Shown here piece by piece: positions 35,386 through 44,131 of a DNA stretch of 64,000 bases; position 1 is the stretch's first letter; each line of letters opens with the position of its first letter. Under the pieces are notes generated by a model, which ran no database searches, was not told the origin of the DNA, and saw only the letters and a program-made list of their open reading frames with translations. This stretch comes from Paenibacillus sp. FSL R5-0912 (GTDB taxonomy: Bacteria > Bacillota > Bacilli > Paenibacillales > Paenibacillaceae), in contig NZ_CP009282.1 of assembly GCF_000758605.1 (NCBI RefSeq), positions 1,488,001-1,552,000 of the forward strand, given 5' to 3'. A program made the translations under genes and the position numbers.

Positions 35386-37212
35386 ATGAAGATGCAAGGA
35401 TCACTAATGGAACAAGCGCAGGCTGAACTGCAAAAATATTACGGTTATCCTGATTTCCGGGAAGGCCAGAAGAAAATTGTGAACAACTTACTCGAAGGCC
35501 GCGACACGCTGGGCATTCTGCCTACCGGGGGCGGTAAATCGATCTGCTATCAGGTTCCTGCACTGCTACTGCCGGGACTTACACTTGTTGTATCCCCGCT
35601 GATCTCGCTGATGAAGGATCAGGTGGACGCCCTTACTACCGCCGGAATTCCTGCAGCCTATATCAACAGCACCTTAAGCGGCAAAGAAGTGAATGACCGG
35701 ATCCGTGCCGCCCGCCGGGGCGAATTGAAGCTGCTCTATGTGGCGCCGGAACGTCTGGAGCTGGACTGGTTCCGCCTGGAGATGGCGGGTCTGTCCATCT
35801 CCTGCGTAGCTGTCGATGAGGCGCACTGCGTATCGCAGTGGGGCCATGATTTCCGCACCAGCTATCTGGCGGTGTCGCCGTTTGTAGAGGAGCTGCCACA
35901 GCGGCCAATCCTGGCCGCTTTCACCGCTACAGCTACACCTGAGGTTATGGAGGATATGGTCCGGCTGCTTCGTCTGCGCGATCCGGGTGTCTTCATGACT
36001 GGACTTGGCCGTGATAATCTGGCCATGCAAGTGCTGCGCGGAGAGAATAAGCGCGAATTCGTGCTGGACTACACGGCGCAGCATTCGCATCAGCCGGGCA
36101 TCGTCTATGCCGCCACCCGCAAAGAGGTGGATGATCTCTATCAGCGGCTGCAGGCGACGGGAGTCGCCGCGGGCCGCTACCATGCCGGGATGAGCGACCA
36201 GGAACGGGCCGAGAGCCAGGAAGGATTCCTGTATGACGATATCCGCGTCATGGTGGCCACGAATGCTTTTGGGATGGGGATCGACAAGTCTAACGTTCGT
36301 TATGTCATTCATTACAATATGCCGAAGAATATGGAGGCTTATGTCCAGGAGGCCGGACGTGCCGGCCGCGACGGGGAGCCGAGTGACTGTATTCTGCTCT
36401 TCAGTGCGCAGGATATTATGACGCAGAAGTTCCTGATTGAGCAGAATCCGCAGGACACAGAGCGCAAAGCCAATGAATACCGCAAGCTGCAGCAGATGAT
36501 TGATTACTGCTACACCACCCGCTGTCTGCGCAGTGCACAGCTGGATTATTTCGGCGAGAATCATGACGACGATCCGTGCGGCATCTGCAGCTCCTGTACC
36601 GATGAACGGCAGCTGGTAGACATGACGGTGGATGCACAGAAGATCTTCTCCTGTATCCACCGTATGCGCGAACGCTACGGGGTGGCGCTGGTGTCCTCGG
36701 TGCTGAAGGGCTCGCGCAACCAGAAGGTGCTGCAGTACGGCTTCGAGAAGCTGCCGACCCACGGGGCGATGTCGGGCCGCAGCGAGAAGGAGATTACCGA
36801 GAGCATCAATGTGCTGATCTCAGAGGGGTATCTGGCCTTGTCCGAAGGCCAGTATCCGGTCGTGCGGCTTCAGCCGCTGGCAGCAGAGGTGCTGCGCGGC
36901 CAGCGTGAGGTTCACCAGCGCGTGGCCCGCACGCTGGTCACCTCCGGCACGCGGGACCGCAGCCGGACGCGCGACCATTCACCGTCGGCCGTAAACGAGA
37001 CGGTCTTCGAGCAGCTGCGTCTGATCCGCCGCGAGCTGGCGGGGCGCGAGCATGTGCCGTCCTATATCATCTTCAATGATGCGACACTGCGCGAGATGAG
37101 CGTGGTTTGCCCGCAGACTGAAGGCGAGATGCTGAGAGTGAAGGGTGTCGGCGAAGTGAAGTATCGTAAATACGGTAAGGCATTCCTGGAGTTTTTTCAA
37201 AATGAAATGTAA
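35386..37212 (+). CDS. recQ: ATP-dependent DNA helicase RecQ
   Basis: 608 residues. 3'-5' DNA helicase in recombination repair. Domains: helicase core with Walker A ILPTGGGKSICYQ (about 44-56), DEAH box VDEAHCVSQWGHDFR, motif V/VI YVQEAGRAGRDG; RQC with zinc Cys set CLRSAQLDYFG...CGICSSC; and a C-terminal HRDC domain (about 535-605). Length is full for RecQ. AAGGAG lies 11 nt before the ATG. The radical SAM gene starts 15 nt after the stop, probably co-transcribed. Confidence 0.97.
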   Translation: MKMQGSLMEQAQAELQKYYGYPDFREGQKKIVNNLLEGRDTLGILPTGGGKSICYQVPALLLPGLTLVVSPLISLMKDQVDALTTAGIPAAYINSTLSGKEVNDRIRAARRGELKLLYVAPERLELDWFRLEMAGLSISCVAVDEAHCVSQWGHDFRTSYLAVSPFVEELPQRPILAAFTATATPEVMEDMVRLLRLRDPGVFMTGLGRDNLAMQVLRGENKREFVLDYTAQHSHQPGIVYAATRKEVDDLYQRLQATGVAAGRYHAGMSDQERAESQEGFLYDDIRVMVATNAFGMGIDKSNVRYVIHYNMPKNMEAYVQEAGRAGRDGEPSDCILLFSAQDIMTQKFLIEQNPQDTERKANEYRKLQQMIDYCYTTRCLRSAQLDYFGENHDDDPCGICSSCTDERQLVDMTVDAQKIFSCIHRMRERYGVALVSSVLKGSRNQKVLQYGFEKLPTHGAMSGRSEKEITESINVLISEGYLALSEGQYPVVRLQPLAAEVLRGQREVHQRVARTLVTSGTRDRSRTRDHSPSAVNETVFEQLRLIRRELAGREHVPSYIIFNDATLREMSVVCPQTEGEMLRVKGVGEVKYRKYGKAFLEFFQNEM

Positions 37213-37227
37213 AGAAGGTTATAAGGC

Positions 37228-39195
37228 ATGAGAATCATCCTGGCCACATTAAATGCCAAATATATTCATACATCGCTGGCGATCCGGCTTCTGAAGGCGT
37301 ACAGCGAGCATGAATTCGAAGATATCCTTTTGGCGGAATACACCATCAAAGATCCCGTGATGAATATCGTGTCGGACCTTTTCCAGAAGCAGCCGGATGT
37401 GATCGGCTTCTCCTGTTATATCTGGAACATCGAAGAAACAGTCAAGCTGGTCTCAATTCTCAAGCAGGTGATGCCGGAGGTGAAGATCGTACTTGGCGGG
37501 CCGGAGGTGTCTTATGAGCCGCTCTACTGGATGAAACGGGAAGCCGGAATCGACTTCGTAGTCAATGGGGACGGGGAAGAGACCTTCCATCATCTGCTGC
37601 AGGAGATCCGGGATGAGCATAAATATCATTTTGTATACGGCGCTGCCTACCGCAAGGGGGAGGACCTGATCGTCAACCCGCCGCGTCCCAAAAGCGACCT
37701 TAATACCCTGCCGACGCCCCACCGGTTCGCGGAGGATCTGCCGGAGCTCAGCAAGCGCATTGTGTATTTTGAGACAAGCCGGGGGTGCCCTTTCAATTGC
37801 CAGTTCTGCCTGTCCAGCATCGAGGTAGGCGTGCGTTATTACGATATTGAACGGGTGAAATCCGATCTGCTCTATCTGATTGAAGGCGGGGCCAAGGTGA
37901 TCAAATTCCTCGACCGCACCTTCAATATCAACCGCAATTACGCGATGGAGATGTTCCAGTTCCTGATCGACAATCATCAGGGCTGTGTGTTCCAATTCGA
38001 GATTACAGCGGATATTATGCGTCCGGAGGTGCTGGATTTCCTTGCGCAGAATGCGCCGCCCGGAGTTTTCCGCTTCGAGATCGGTGTGCAGTCGACCAAT
38101 GATGAGACCAACGAACTGGTCAAACGCCGCCAGAACTTCACGAAGCTGTCCCGCACGGTAATGAAGATCAAGGCCAGCGGCAATATCGACCAGCATCTCG
38201 ATTTGATTGCCGGACTGCCGATGGAGGATTACTCGACCTTCCGCAAGACCTTCAATGATGTATTCGCCATGGAGCCGGAGGAGCTGCAGCTAGGTTTCCT
38301 CAAAATGCTCCGCGGCACCGGGCTGCGTGCCCAGGCTGCCAAATACGACTATACGTATATGGAGCATGCGCCGTACGAAATTCTCAGCAGCCATGTGATG
38401 CCCTTCTCCGATATTATCCGCCTGAAGCGGCTGGAGGATGTACTGGAGAAGTACTGGAACAGCCACCGGCTGGATCACTCGGTCAAGTATCTGATCCGCC
38501 ATGTCTTCCCGTCCCCGTTCGATTTCTTCCAGGAATTCGGCGACTACTGGGAAGCGCGGGGCTGGCAGAAGATCGGGCATCAGCTCGAGGATCTGTTCAC
38601 CCGGCTGCATGATTTCCTGACAGACCGGGGCACGGCTTCCATGGAGATTATCACCGGACTGATGAAGCTGGATTACTTCCTGGGCCATAAGTACAAGCCG
38701 CGCAAAATCTGGTGGGATGATGTGCTCGATAAGTCAGAATGGGCGAAGTACCTGAAGCAGATTGCGGAGCAGCCGGAGCGTATTTCGGCCAAGCTGGCAG
38801 AGGCAGGCTTAAGCGAGCGTGAACTGCAGAAGTACATCGTGCTGGATGTGCTGCCGTTCGTGCTTGCGCCGGTGCTGGATTCGATCAGCGGGCTGCGTTT
38901 TGACGGCTTGGCTGGTGCTGAAGGTGAGGCGGCAGAGAATGCGACGGTTGCCGTGGCTGGCTATGAAGGCAGCGACAAAGCCGAAGGAGGCATGTCCGGC
39001 AGCTTGACTACGGCCGGGACGGCAGCTACGGTGGCTCCGGCAGCACTGCTGCAAGCTGCAGTAGCTGTGGCCGGGGACACAGTACCGGCCGTGGCGGATG
39101 CGCATCCCGGTTCCAGCGGCGGCAGTACGCTGCTGATTGTGCTCTATCAGCAGGATGAGAGCCAGCGGGCGCAGTATTACGCGCTGCCTATATAG
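37228..39195 (+). CDS. B12-binding domain radical SAM protein (DUF4080-type)
   Basis: 655 residues. An N-terminal cobalamin-binding domain (about 1-140; IGFSCYIWNIEETVKLV, VLGGPEVSYEP) precedes the radical SAM core with RGCPFNCQFC (C187, C191, C194 for the 4Fe-4S cluster). The C-terminal DUF4080 region starts near 400 (LEDVLEKYWNSHRLDHSVKYLI). A low-complexity Ala/Gly/Val stretch (about 562-632) interrupts the end before LLIVLYQQDESQ. The substrate of this family is not established. AAGGTTATAAGGC precedes the ATG. Confidence 0.9.
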   Translation: MRIILATLNAKYIHTSLAIRLLKAYSEHEFEDILLAEYTIKDPVMNIVSDLFQKQPDVIGFSCYIWNIEETVKLVSILKQVMPEVKIVLGGPEVSYEPLYWMKREAGIDFVVNGDGEETFHHLLQEIRDEHKYHFVYGAAYRKGEDLIVNPPRPKSDLNTLPTPHRFAEDLPELSKRIVYFETSRGCPFNCQFCLSSIEVGVRYYDIERVKSDLLYLIEGGAKVIKFLDRTFNINRNYAMEMFQFLIDNHQGCVFQFEITADIMRPEVLDFLAQNAPPGVFRFEIGVQSTNDETNELVKRRQNFTKLSRTVMKIKASGNIDQHLDLIAGLPMEDYSTFRKTFNDVFAMEPEELQLGFLKMLRGTGLRAQAAKYDYTYMEHAPYEILSSHVMPFSDIIRLKRLEDVLEKYWNSHRLDHSVKYLIRHVFPSPFDFFQEFGDYWEARGWQKIGHQLEDLFTRLHDFLTDRGTASMEIITGLMKLDYFLGHKYKPRKIWWDDVLDKSEWAKYLKQIAEQPERISAKLAEAGLSERELQKYIVLDVLPFVLAPVLDSISGLRFDGLAGAEGEAAENATVAVAGYEGSDKAEGGMSGSLTTAGTAATVAPAALLQAAVAVAGDTVPAVADAHPGSSGGSTLLIVLYQQDESQRAQYYALPI

Positions 39196-39214
39196 ACGGA
39201 AGCCTGCTGAAATG

Positions 39215-39262
39215 GCCGGAGCTTACGGTTGTCCCTTGGGGGCAATGAAGCTCCGGCTTTTT
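39215..39262 (+). terminator. Terminator of the recQ-radical SAM unit
   Basis: GCCGGAGCTT and AAGCTCCGGC flank a 23-nt loop and are followed by TTTTT. Confidence 0.85.
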
Positions 39263-39403
39263 GCTGTGTGCATGGCGCTCAACTACTTCAGCAGATGGGA
39301 TATGAAGAAAGTGGCAAGCCTCCATTAAGAAATACGACTGGGTAGGATTGTGTAGAACGAGTAGCGAATAGATTGAGTACCAATAACAGACAGGAGGATT
39401 TCA

Positions 39404-39955
39404 ATGACACAGTTTTATCTCATCCGCCATGGTGAACCCGATAGGAACATCAATGAGCAGTACAAATTAAAGGGCCATGGCCGGGATCTGGTACCTCTTA
39501 CGGAAGCAGGAGTGAACCAGGTATATCGGACAGCGCAAGATGAGCGGCTGAAAGAAGCGGAGGTCATTATTTCTTCTCCTTACACAAGAGCACTTCAAAC
39601 GGCCGCTATTTTATCCAAGGAACTCGGTTTAGACATAAAGGTTGAATTGGATTTAAGGGAATGGCAGCCTGACTTAACCTTTGAATATGATTCCCTGGAG
39701 CAGCTTGCAGAGCTGGGGAACGATTATGATGCTAATCTTGGGGTATATCCTCCAGGGGCAACCAAGCAATGGGAGTCCAAAGAACTGCTGAAGAACCGCG
39801 TGGAGAAGGTGATTGACAGATATCTCGGATTTGAAAAAGTGATCATTACCGGACATGGCATGGCTTTTCGTACCCTCGTAGGAGAGATGGAAGAAATTCC
39901 GCATGCCTCCATTACCGGATATAATAAAACACAGGCTGTAATAGGAATTACGTAA
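39404..39955 (+). CDS. Histidine phosphatase family protein
   Basis: 183 residues. The RHG motif LIRHGEPDR near the N-terminus supplies the phospho-His; the second half has VIITGHGMAFRTLVGEM with the other catalytic His. Phosphoglycerate-mutase-like fold (YhfR/CobC-like size). The substrate cannot be assigned. AGGAGG precedes the ATG. Together with the next gene it lies in a noticeably more AT-rich stretch (39.3-41.2 kb) than the neighbouring recQ and manA regions, which hints at separate acquisition. Confidence 0.9.
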   Translation: MTQFYLIRHGEPDRNINEQYKLKGHGRDLVPLTEAGVNQVYRTAQDERLKEAEVIISSPYTRALQTAAILSKELGLDIKVELDLREWQPDLTFEYDSLEQLAELGNDYDANLGVYPPGATKQWESKELLKNRVEKVIDRYLGFEKVIITGHGMAFRTLVGEMEEIPHASITGYNKTQAVIGIT

Positions 39956-39994
39956 TTGTAATTGGCGGTATCCGGTGTTAATATCAGGAATGAG

Positions 39995-40072
39995 ATGCCT
40001 GTAAAGGAGCATAAACCGTATCATGTGGATGACTCTGTAAAGATTAACAAGCCGGAAGAATGTCTGAAATAG
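39995..40072 (+). pseudogene. Possible gene remnant or very small ORF
   Basis: ATGCCT...AAATAG encodes 25 residues beginning MPVKEHKPYHVDDS and ending PEECLK. The amino-acid make-up looks like real protein, but there is no ribosome site and the frame is closed 13 codons upstream. It may be the tail of a decayed gene. Not recognised. Confidence 0.25.
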
Positions 40073-40152
40073 TGAACGCACTATTGTATTAGGCATGTCT
40101 TTCTTTAATCTTACAGGGTATGCAGGATAAGGTGTGTCATAAAACCACTTCT

Positions 40153-40184
40153 GCGGATACCCTTTTGGTATCCGCTTTATTGTC
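40153..40184 (+). terminator. Terminator-like hairpin
   Basis: GCGGATACC and GGTATCCGC form a 9-bp stem with a five-base loop, followed by TTTATTG. Confidence 0.65.
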
Positions 40185-40258
40185 GTGTCGCGGGAAATAC
40201 GCATCTCCCTTGATTCTTACCTGCCTATCCTCCTAAAAATGACTGGAGGAACTACTAT

Positions 40259-41101
40259 ATGCATACTAAATTGATCTTAATTGAGGGCTTACCGGGCTCC
40301 GGGAAATCAACCACGGCTCAGCTGGTGCATGAAATTCTTACAGAGAATAATCTTAGGGCTCAGCTATTCCTTGAAGGGAATTTGGACCATCCTGCTGATT
40401 ATGATGGAGTCGCTTATCTAGATGAAGTTGAATACGATGATCTATTGAGCGCCTATGAGGAATTTAGGGATTTATTAAGCCCATATACATGGAATCAAGG
40501 GAATAGTTATTTCGTGGAATACCGGAAACTAATCAATGAACACAGTTCAAGTATTCCAAATGAAATGCTGGATACTTTGGTGAAGCACGATGTGTATGAA
40601 TTGCCGCTAGACCGAAACAGGGAACTGATTACGGCAAAATGGAAGCAGTTTGCGGAGAGAGCCTTAAATGGCGCTGACCTTTATATTTTCGATTGTTGTT
40701 TCATACAGAATCCTGTAACCATGGGAATGATCAAACATGATGCTGCCAAGGAAGACATCACAAATTATGTTGTTGAACTGGCAGCCATATCTGAAGCGCT
40801 GAATCCGCTTCTGATATACGTTGACCAGAACGATCTTGAGTATTCCTTCGGCAAGGCTGTTGAAGAGAGACCCCAAGAATGGTCTGAAGGCTTTGTTGAC
40901 TATTACACCAAACAAGGGTTTGGCAAAAAACAGGGTTACACCGGCTTGGAAGGAACTCTGCAGGTGCTTAAGGCAAGAAGGGACTTAGAAGAATCCATGT
41001 TAAGCAGCTTGAATATGGCTAAGCGCAAAGTAAACAACTCTTCATATGATTTAGATGCGTACAGACAGGTTTTAGTGAAGGTATTATCAGGAATAAACTG
41101 A
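40259..41101 (+). CDS. P-loop NTPase / kinase-like protein, unknown
   Basis: 280 residues. Walker A GLPGSGKST at about residues 10-18, in a dNK/thymidylate-kinase-like N-terminus (LILIEGLPGSGKSTTAQLVHEIL). FDCCFIQNPVTMGM near 140-153 may be the Walker B/active-site strand, and LLIYVDQNDLEYSFGKAVEERP follows. No lid motif is recognised. It could be a small-molecule kinase or a P-loop NTPase of unknown role. AT-rich compared with the genes around it. The ATG follows ACTGGAGGAACTACTAT. Confidence 0.75.
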   Translation: MHTKLILIEGLPGSGKSTTAQLVHEILTENNLRAQLFLEGNLDHPADYDGVAYLDEVEYDDLLSAYEEFRDLLSPYTWNQGNSYFVEYRKLINEHSSSIPNEMLDTLVKHDVYELPLDRNRELITAKWKQFAERALNGADLYIFDCCFIQNPVTMGMIKHDAAKEDITNYVVELAAISEALNPLLIYVDQNDLEYSFGKAVEERPQEWSEGFVDYYTKQGFGKKQGYTGLEGTLQVLKARRDLEESMLSSLNMAKRKVNNSSYDLDAYRQVLVKVLSGIN

Positions 41102-41217
41102 AGGGATTTTAAAGGCAGATGGGCGATGGAACCTGGAATTGGATCATCCTCAAGCTTGGGCCTGAATTCGGTGCAATCGGTAAGGATTGAGACCATTCTC
41201 AAGCAGAGAGCCTAGCA

Positions 41218-41298
41218 GATAATTGTATTTCGTGCAGTTAAAATACGGCGAAAAGCCGGATGAGCAGGGATAACTGTATTCGGTACAATTAAAATACT
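41218..41298. repeat. Two phased copies of the TTGTA...ACAATTAA repeat
   Basis: AATTGTATTTCGTGCAGTTA at about 41221 and AACTGTATTCGGTACAATTA at about 41273, 52 nt apart. Both continue AAAATAC. The same family and spacing occur at 22376-22563. Confidence 0.7.
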
Positions 41299-41353
41299 GC
41301 GGCGTCAATCAGGTGGAGACCCTGGCAGCAACAGAACTTTGGCAGCATAACCG

Positions 41354-41397
41354 AAAGCGAGGCACTCCGTCAGGTACGGGGTGCCTCGCTTTATTTT
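41354..41397. terminator. Terminator between convergent NTPase and hydrolase genes
   Basis: AAAGCGAGGCACTCC (41354-41368) and GGGGTGCCTCGCTTT form a 15-bp stem, followed by ATTTT. Confidence 0.8.
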
Positions 41398-41492
41398 AAA
41401 GATATATCTTAAGCTGCTGACAGTTCTCATCCTTTCCCCTGCGGGTTACATGAATGGTCAGCCAGGGTACCAGAGCCAAAGCTCCATTGAAG

Positions 41493-42455
41493 CTAATTCG
41501 CCGTAGGCTGAAGCCGCATGGAGCCGGCAGGGAGGTGGCGGGCAAGCCAGTCCAGTACATCGGCGGTGACCTCATCCCGGTTGACCTCGTTCAGCATCTC
41601 ATGCCTGCCTTCAGGATACAGTTTGTACTCTACGTCCTGTATTCCTTGGCTCCGGTAGAGCCCAGCCAGACGTTTCACCCCATGACCGTTCATCCCCACA
41701 GGGTCCTTCTCCCCGGAGAACAGGTAAACAGGCTTGTCTTTGCATACAGTAAGCAGCGTTGTCCTGGTATGAAGCTCCCGCAGCAAATGGAAGAAATCCC
41801 GGAAGAAGCGGGTGGTGCAGATCGCTCCGCAGAAAGGATCGGCAATGAATTGATCCACTTCCTCCTGGTCACGGCTGAGCCAGTCGAAGGCTGTTCTGAC
41901 CGGTGAGAAGGAACGGTTATATGCGCCAAAAACAAGTCCGTTCAACAATACGCTGCGATGGTGGTCTCCTTGAAGCCTTAACTGCATTGCCGAGAGGGAT
42001 TCTGCCAGCCGCAGCATGCTCCGGGGACCATTGGTGCCGCTGAGAATGAAGCCGCTGTAAATCTCATTGCCTACTTCGCACATCAGCTTCTGGGCCAGGA
42101 ATGAACCCATGCTATGGGCGAACAGGTAAATCGGCACATGCTGATGCCGGGAGCAGGCGATTCCCGCAAGCTGCAGCAGATTGCGGCGCATCCAGTAGAA
42201 ACCGTTCTCCCCGGTATCGCCGAGCAGATTGACTTGGCCGGCGGTGAGGCCATGGCCCCGGTGGTCATTGGCATACACCGCATAACCGGCTGCGGTGAGC
42301 GCGGACGCAAAACGTGCATAACGCGCAGCCGTTTCACACATGCCGTGAGAGATCTGCACGACCCCTCTGACGTCGGCTCCAGCTTCCGGCAGCCATTCAT
42401 AGACATGGATTTTGACGCCTAGTGGATCGGTCATGGTAAAGGTGTTCTCTGTCAT
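41493..42455 (-). CDS. Alpha/beta hydrolase (monoacylglycerol lipase / S33-like)
   Basis: 320 residues from ATG at 42455 (AGGAGG upstream). Lysophospholipase/serine aminopeptidase S33 fold: VQISHGMCETAARYARFASAL (oxyanion HG), YANDHRGHGLT, nucleophile elbow YLFAHSMGSFLAQ (Ser in A-H-S-M-G, first Gly replaced by Ala), PVYLFSGEKDPVG (Asp), and YPEGRHEMLNE (His). No signal peptide, so it is cytoplasmic. Probably hydrolyses glycerol esters or similar lipids; the substrate is not known. Confidence 0.9.
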   Translation of the reverse strand: MTENTFTMTDPLGVKIHVYEWLPEAGADVRGVVQISHGMCETAARYARFASALTAAGYAVYANDHRGHGLTAGQVNLLGDTGENGFYWMRRNLLQLAGIACSRHQHVPIYLFAHSMGSFLAQKLMCEVGNEIYSGFILSGTNGPRSMLRLAESLSAMQLRLQGDHHRSVLLNGLVFGAYNRSFSPVRTAFDWLSRDQEEVDQFIADPFCGAICTTRFFRDFFHLLRELHTRTTLLTVCKDKPVYLFSGEKDPVGMNGHGVKRLAGLYRSQGIQDVEYKLYPEGRHEMLNEVNRDEVTADVLDWLARHLPAGSMRLQPTAN

Positions 42456-42560
42456 CGCCGTCCTCCTGAAAGTTAAATTCAGCAATCCTAGCGTAAGAGT
42501 ACTTCGTTATACTAAATCTGCCCGGTATACCAGTTATGAATGGATGTAAACCGCTGCTGC

Positions 42561-43529
42561 TTACGGCAGATAAGAGCGGAGAACGGTGGACATGCCTTCA
42601 ATGCTGTAGGCGCCGAGGCTGGACGGGAGCAGATAGCATTCGCCCGCTGCATAAGGCTGGGAGCCGTCTTCCCAGATCAGGTGGCCGCTGCCTTCACAGA
42701 TCACCAGAATGGTGAAGCTGTCGTCCGTGGTGGCAAGCTGCCATTCACCGGCGACCACACCTTTTTCTACGATGAAATAAGGGGAGGAGGCGATTTGCAG
42801 CCATTCACCGGCCACTGCACCGTCTGTCTTCATCGAGGTCGCGCCTGCACCTTCATAGGCAGTCACATTCAGGGAATCCTCAATATGCAGCTCGCGCGGT
42901 TTGCCGTCCAGGCCGGGACGGTCGTAATCATAAATCCGGTATGTAGTGTCGGAGTTCTGCTGGATTTCGGCTACAACGACACCTGCGCACAAGGCGTGAA
43001 CGGTGCCTGCGGGAATATAGAAAGAATCTCCTGCCGCTACAGTCACTTCCTGCAGGCTGTCCATAACGGTCCCGTTCTCGAGAGCATCCTGCAGAACCTC
43101 GCGGGTTACGCCTTCTTTCAGACCGTAGATGATTTTGGCGCCCGGCTTGGCATCCAGCACGTACCACATTTCTGTTTTGCCCAGTTCGCCCTTGGGTAAT
43201 CCGGCATAATCATCAGTAGGGTGTACCTGTACGGAAAGATTGTCATTGCAATCGAGCAGCTTGATCAGCAGCGGGAATCTTCCGCCGTCCTCCGTAATAC
43301 CCTTGCTGCCAAACCATTCATGTCCGAACTGCTCACGGATGGCATCCAGACCTAGTCCGGCGAGTTCGCCGTTCACTACAGAAGAAGTTCCGTTCGGGTG
43401 GTCAGCGATCATCCAGCCTTCGCCGATATGGCCTTCCGGCAGCTCCAGGCCGAATTTCTCCAGCGCACGGCCTCCCCAGACACGTTCTTTGAACTCCGGC
43501 TGAAATTTCAGAGGATATGGTTTCGTCAT
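42561..43529 (-). CDS. manA: Mannose-6-phosphate isomerase, class I
   Basis: 322 residues. Interconverts mannose-6-phosphate and fructose-6-phosphate, linking mannose use to glycolysis and GDP-mannose supply. N-terminal YPLKFQPEFKERVWGGRALEKFG is typical of the Bacillus ManA/Pmi branch. Zinc-ligand segments LSVQVHPTDDYA, GKTEMWYVLDAKPGAKI and YIPAGTVHALCAG are present. The late domain IEDSLNVTAYEG and SFTILVICEGSGHL form the second cupin. It is monocistronic on the minus strand. Confidence 0.95.
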   Translation of the reverse strand: MTKPYPLKFQPEFKERVWGGRALEKFGLELPEGHIGEGWMIADHPNGTSSVVNGELAGLGLDAIREQFGHEWFGSKGITEDGGRFPLLIKLLDCNDNLSVQVHPTDDYAGLPKGELGKTEMWYVLDAKPGAKIIYGLKEGVTREVLQDALENGTVMDSLQEVTVAAGDSFYIPAGTVHALCAGVVVAEIQQNSDTTYRIYDYDRPGLDGKPRELHIEDSLNVTAYEGAGATSMKTDGAVAGEWLQIASSPYFIVEKGVVAGEWQLATTDDSFTILVICEGSGHLIWEDGSQPYAAGECYLLPSSLGAYSIEGMSTVLRSYLP

Positions 43530-43741
43530 TACAACATCTTCCTTCCTGATTATAGAATGGTTAAAACTTAATATTTAAACGGTACATCGGACTATAACCC
43601 AATAAGTAACCGGTCAAACGCGGGTCAACCAAGCCGGATCATATGTGACAGGCTTAAGCTCACACATTATTGGCAGCATCATGGTTATGTTGTACTTATT
43701 ACAACATTGATTGAGCGATACCAGGGTGATTGGAAGCAGGG

Positions 43742-44131
43742 CTATCTATGCGCCGGCTGGAAGAACTCAAGCTTCTCGCTGTCCGGTCCCTCGAAGAAGA
43801 AATAGCGGCTGCCGTTTGCGAGCTCTGAAATACCGGTCAGTCCCGGGATGCCGAGTCCGGCAAGTCTACTGTGCTCTTCCTCAATGTCATCGACTGTGAA
43901 GGCGGTATGGCTTACCCGTCCTTCCTGCGGCAGACCCCCGAATGCCCGTTCAATCAGTTCAATCTCCACACTGGCCTGTCCGGGGAAGCTGAGAAAGGCG
44001 AGACGCACTTCATCTCCAGGCTGGCCCAGAATACCCTGAAGCGTCAAGCCGATGACCTCTTGGTAAAATTGCAGTGAACGCTCAAGAATGTCCACTTTAA
44101 TGCCAACATGCTCCATTTTGGTTACTGCCAT
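43742..44131 (-). CDS. VOC family protein (glyoxalase/methylmalonyl-CoA epimerase-like)
   Basis: 129 residues. Two beta-alpha-beta-beta-beta repeats: MEHVGIKVDILERSLQFYQEVIGL with metal His, and VSHTAFTVDDIEEEHSRLAGLGI, ending YFFFEGPDSEKLEFFQ with the metal Glu. The overall pattern is close to methylmalonyl-CoA epimerase-like VOC proteins, though true function is unknown. ATG immediately follows the mnmM stop (TAA-ATG), with AAAAGGAG inside mnmM as ribosome site, so it is the third gene of the ytqA-mnmM operon. Confidence 0.85.
   Translation of the reverse strand: MAVTKMEHVGIKVDILERSLQFYQEVIGLTLQGILGQPGDEVRLAFLSFPGQASVEIELIERAFGGLPQEGRVSHTAFTVDDIEEEHSRLAGLGIPGLTGISELANGSRYFFFEGPDSEKLEFFQPAHR

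Larger units (their letters stand above)
39956..40258. other. Intergenic region with a small open fragment and a terminator
   Basis: About 300 nt. It holds a 25-codon coding-like frame (39995-40072) and a hairpin terminator (40153-40180). Nothing else is recognisable. Confidence 0.5.
41102..41492. other. Intergenic region with two dispersed-repeat copies and a terminator
   Basis: About 390 nt, no gene. It carries two copies of the TTGTA...ACAATTAA repeat (41218-41298) and a terminator (41354-41397). Confidence 0.55.

Noticed and set aside
35674..36762. 362-codon frame opposite recQ
   Set aside because: Antisense shadow of the helicase core, no start signal or family pattern.
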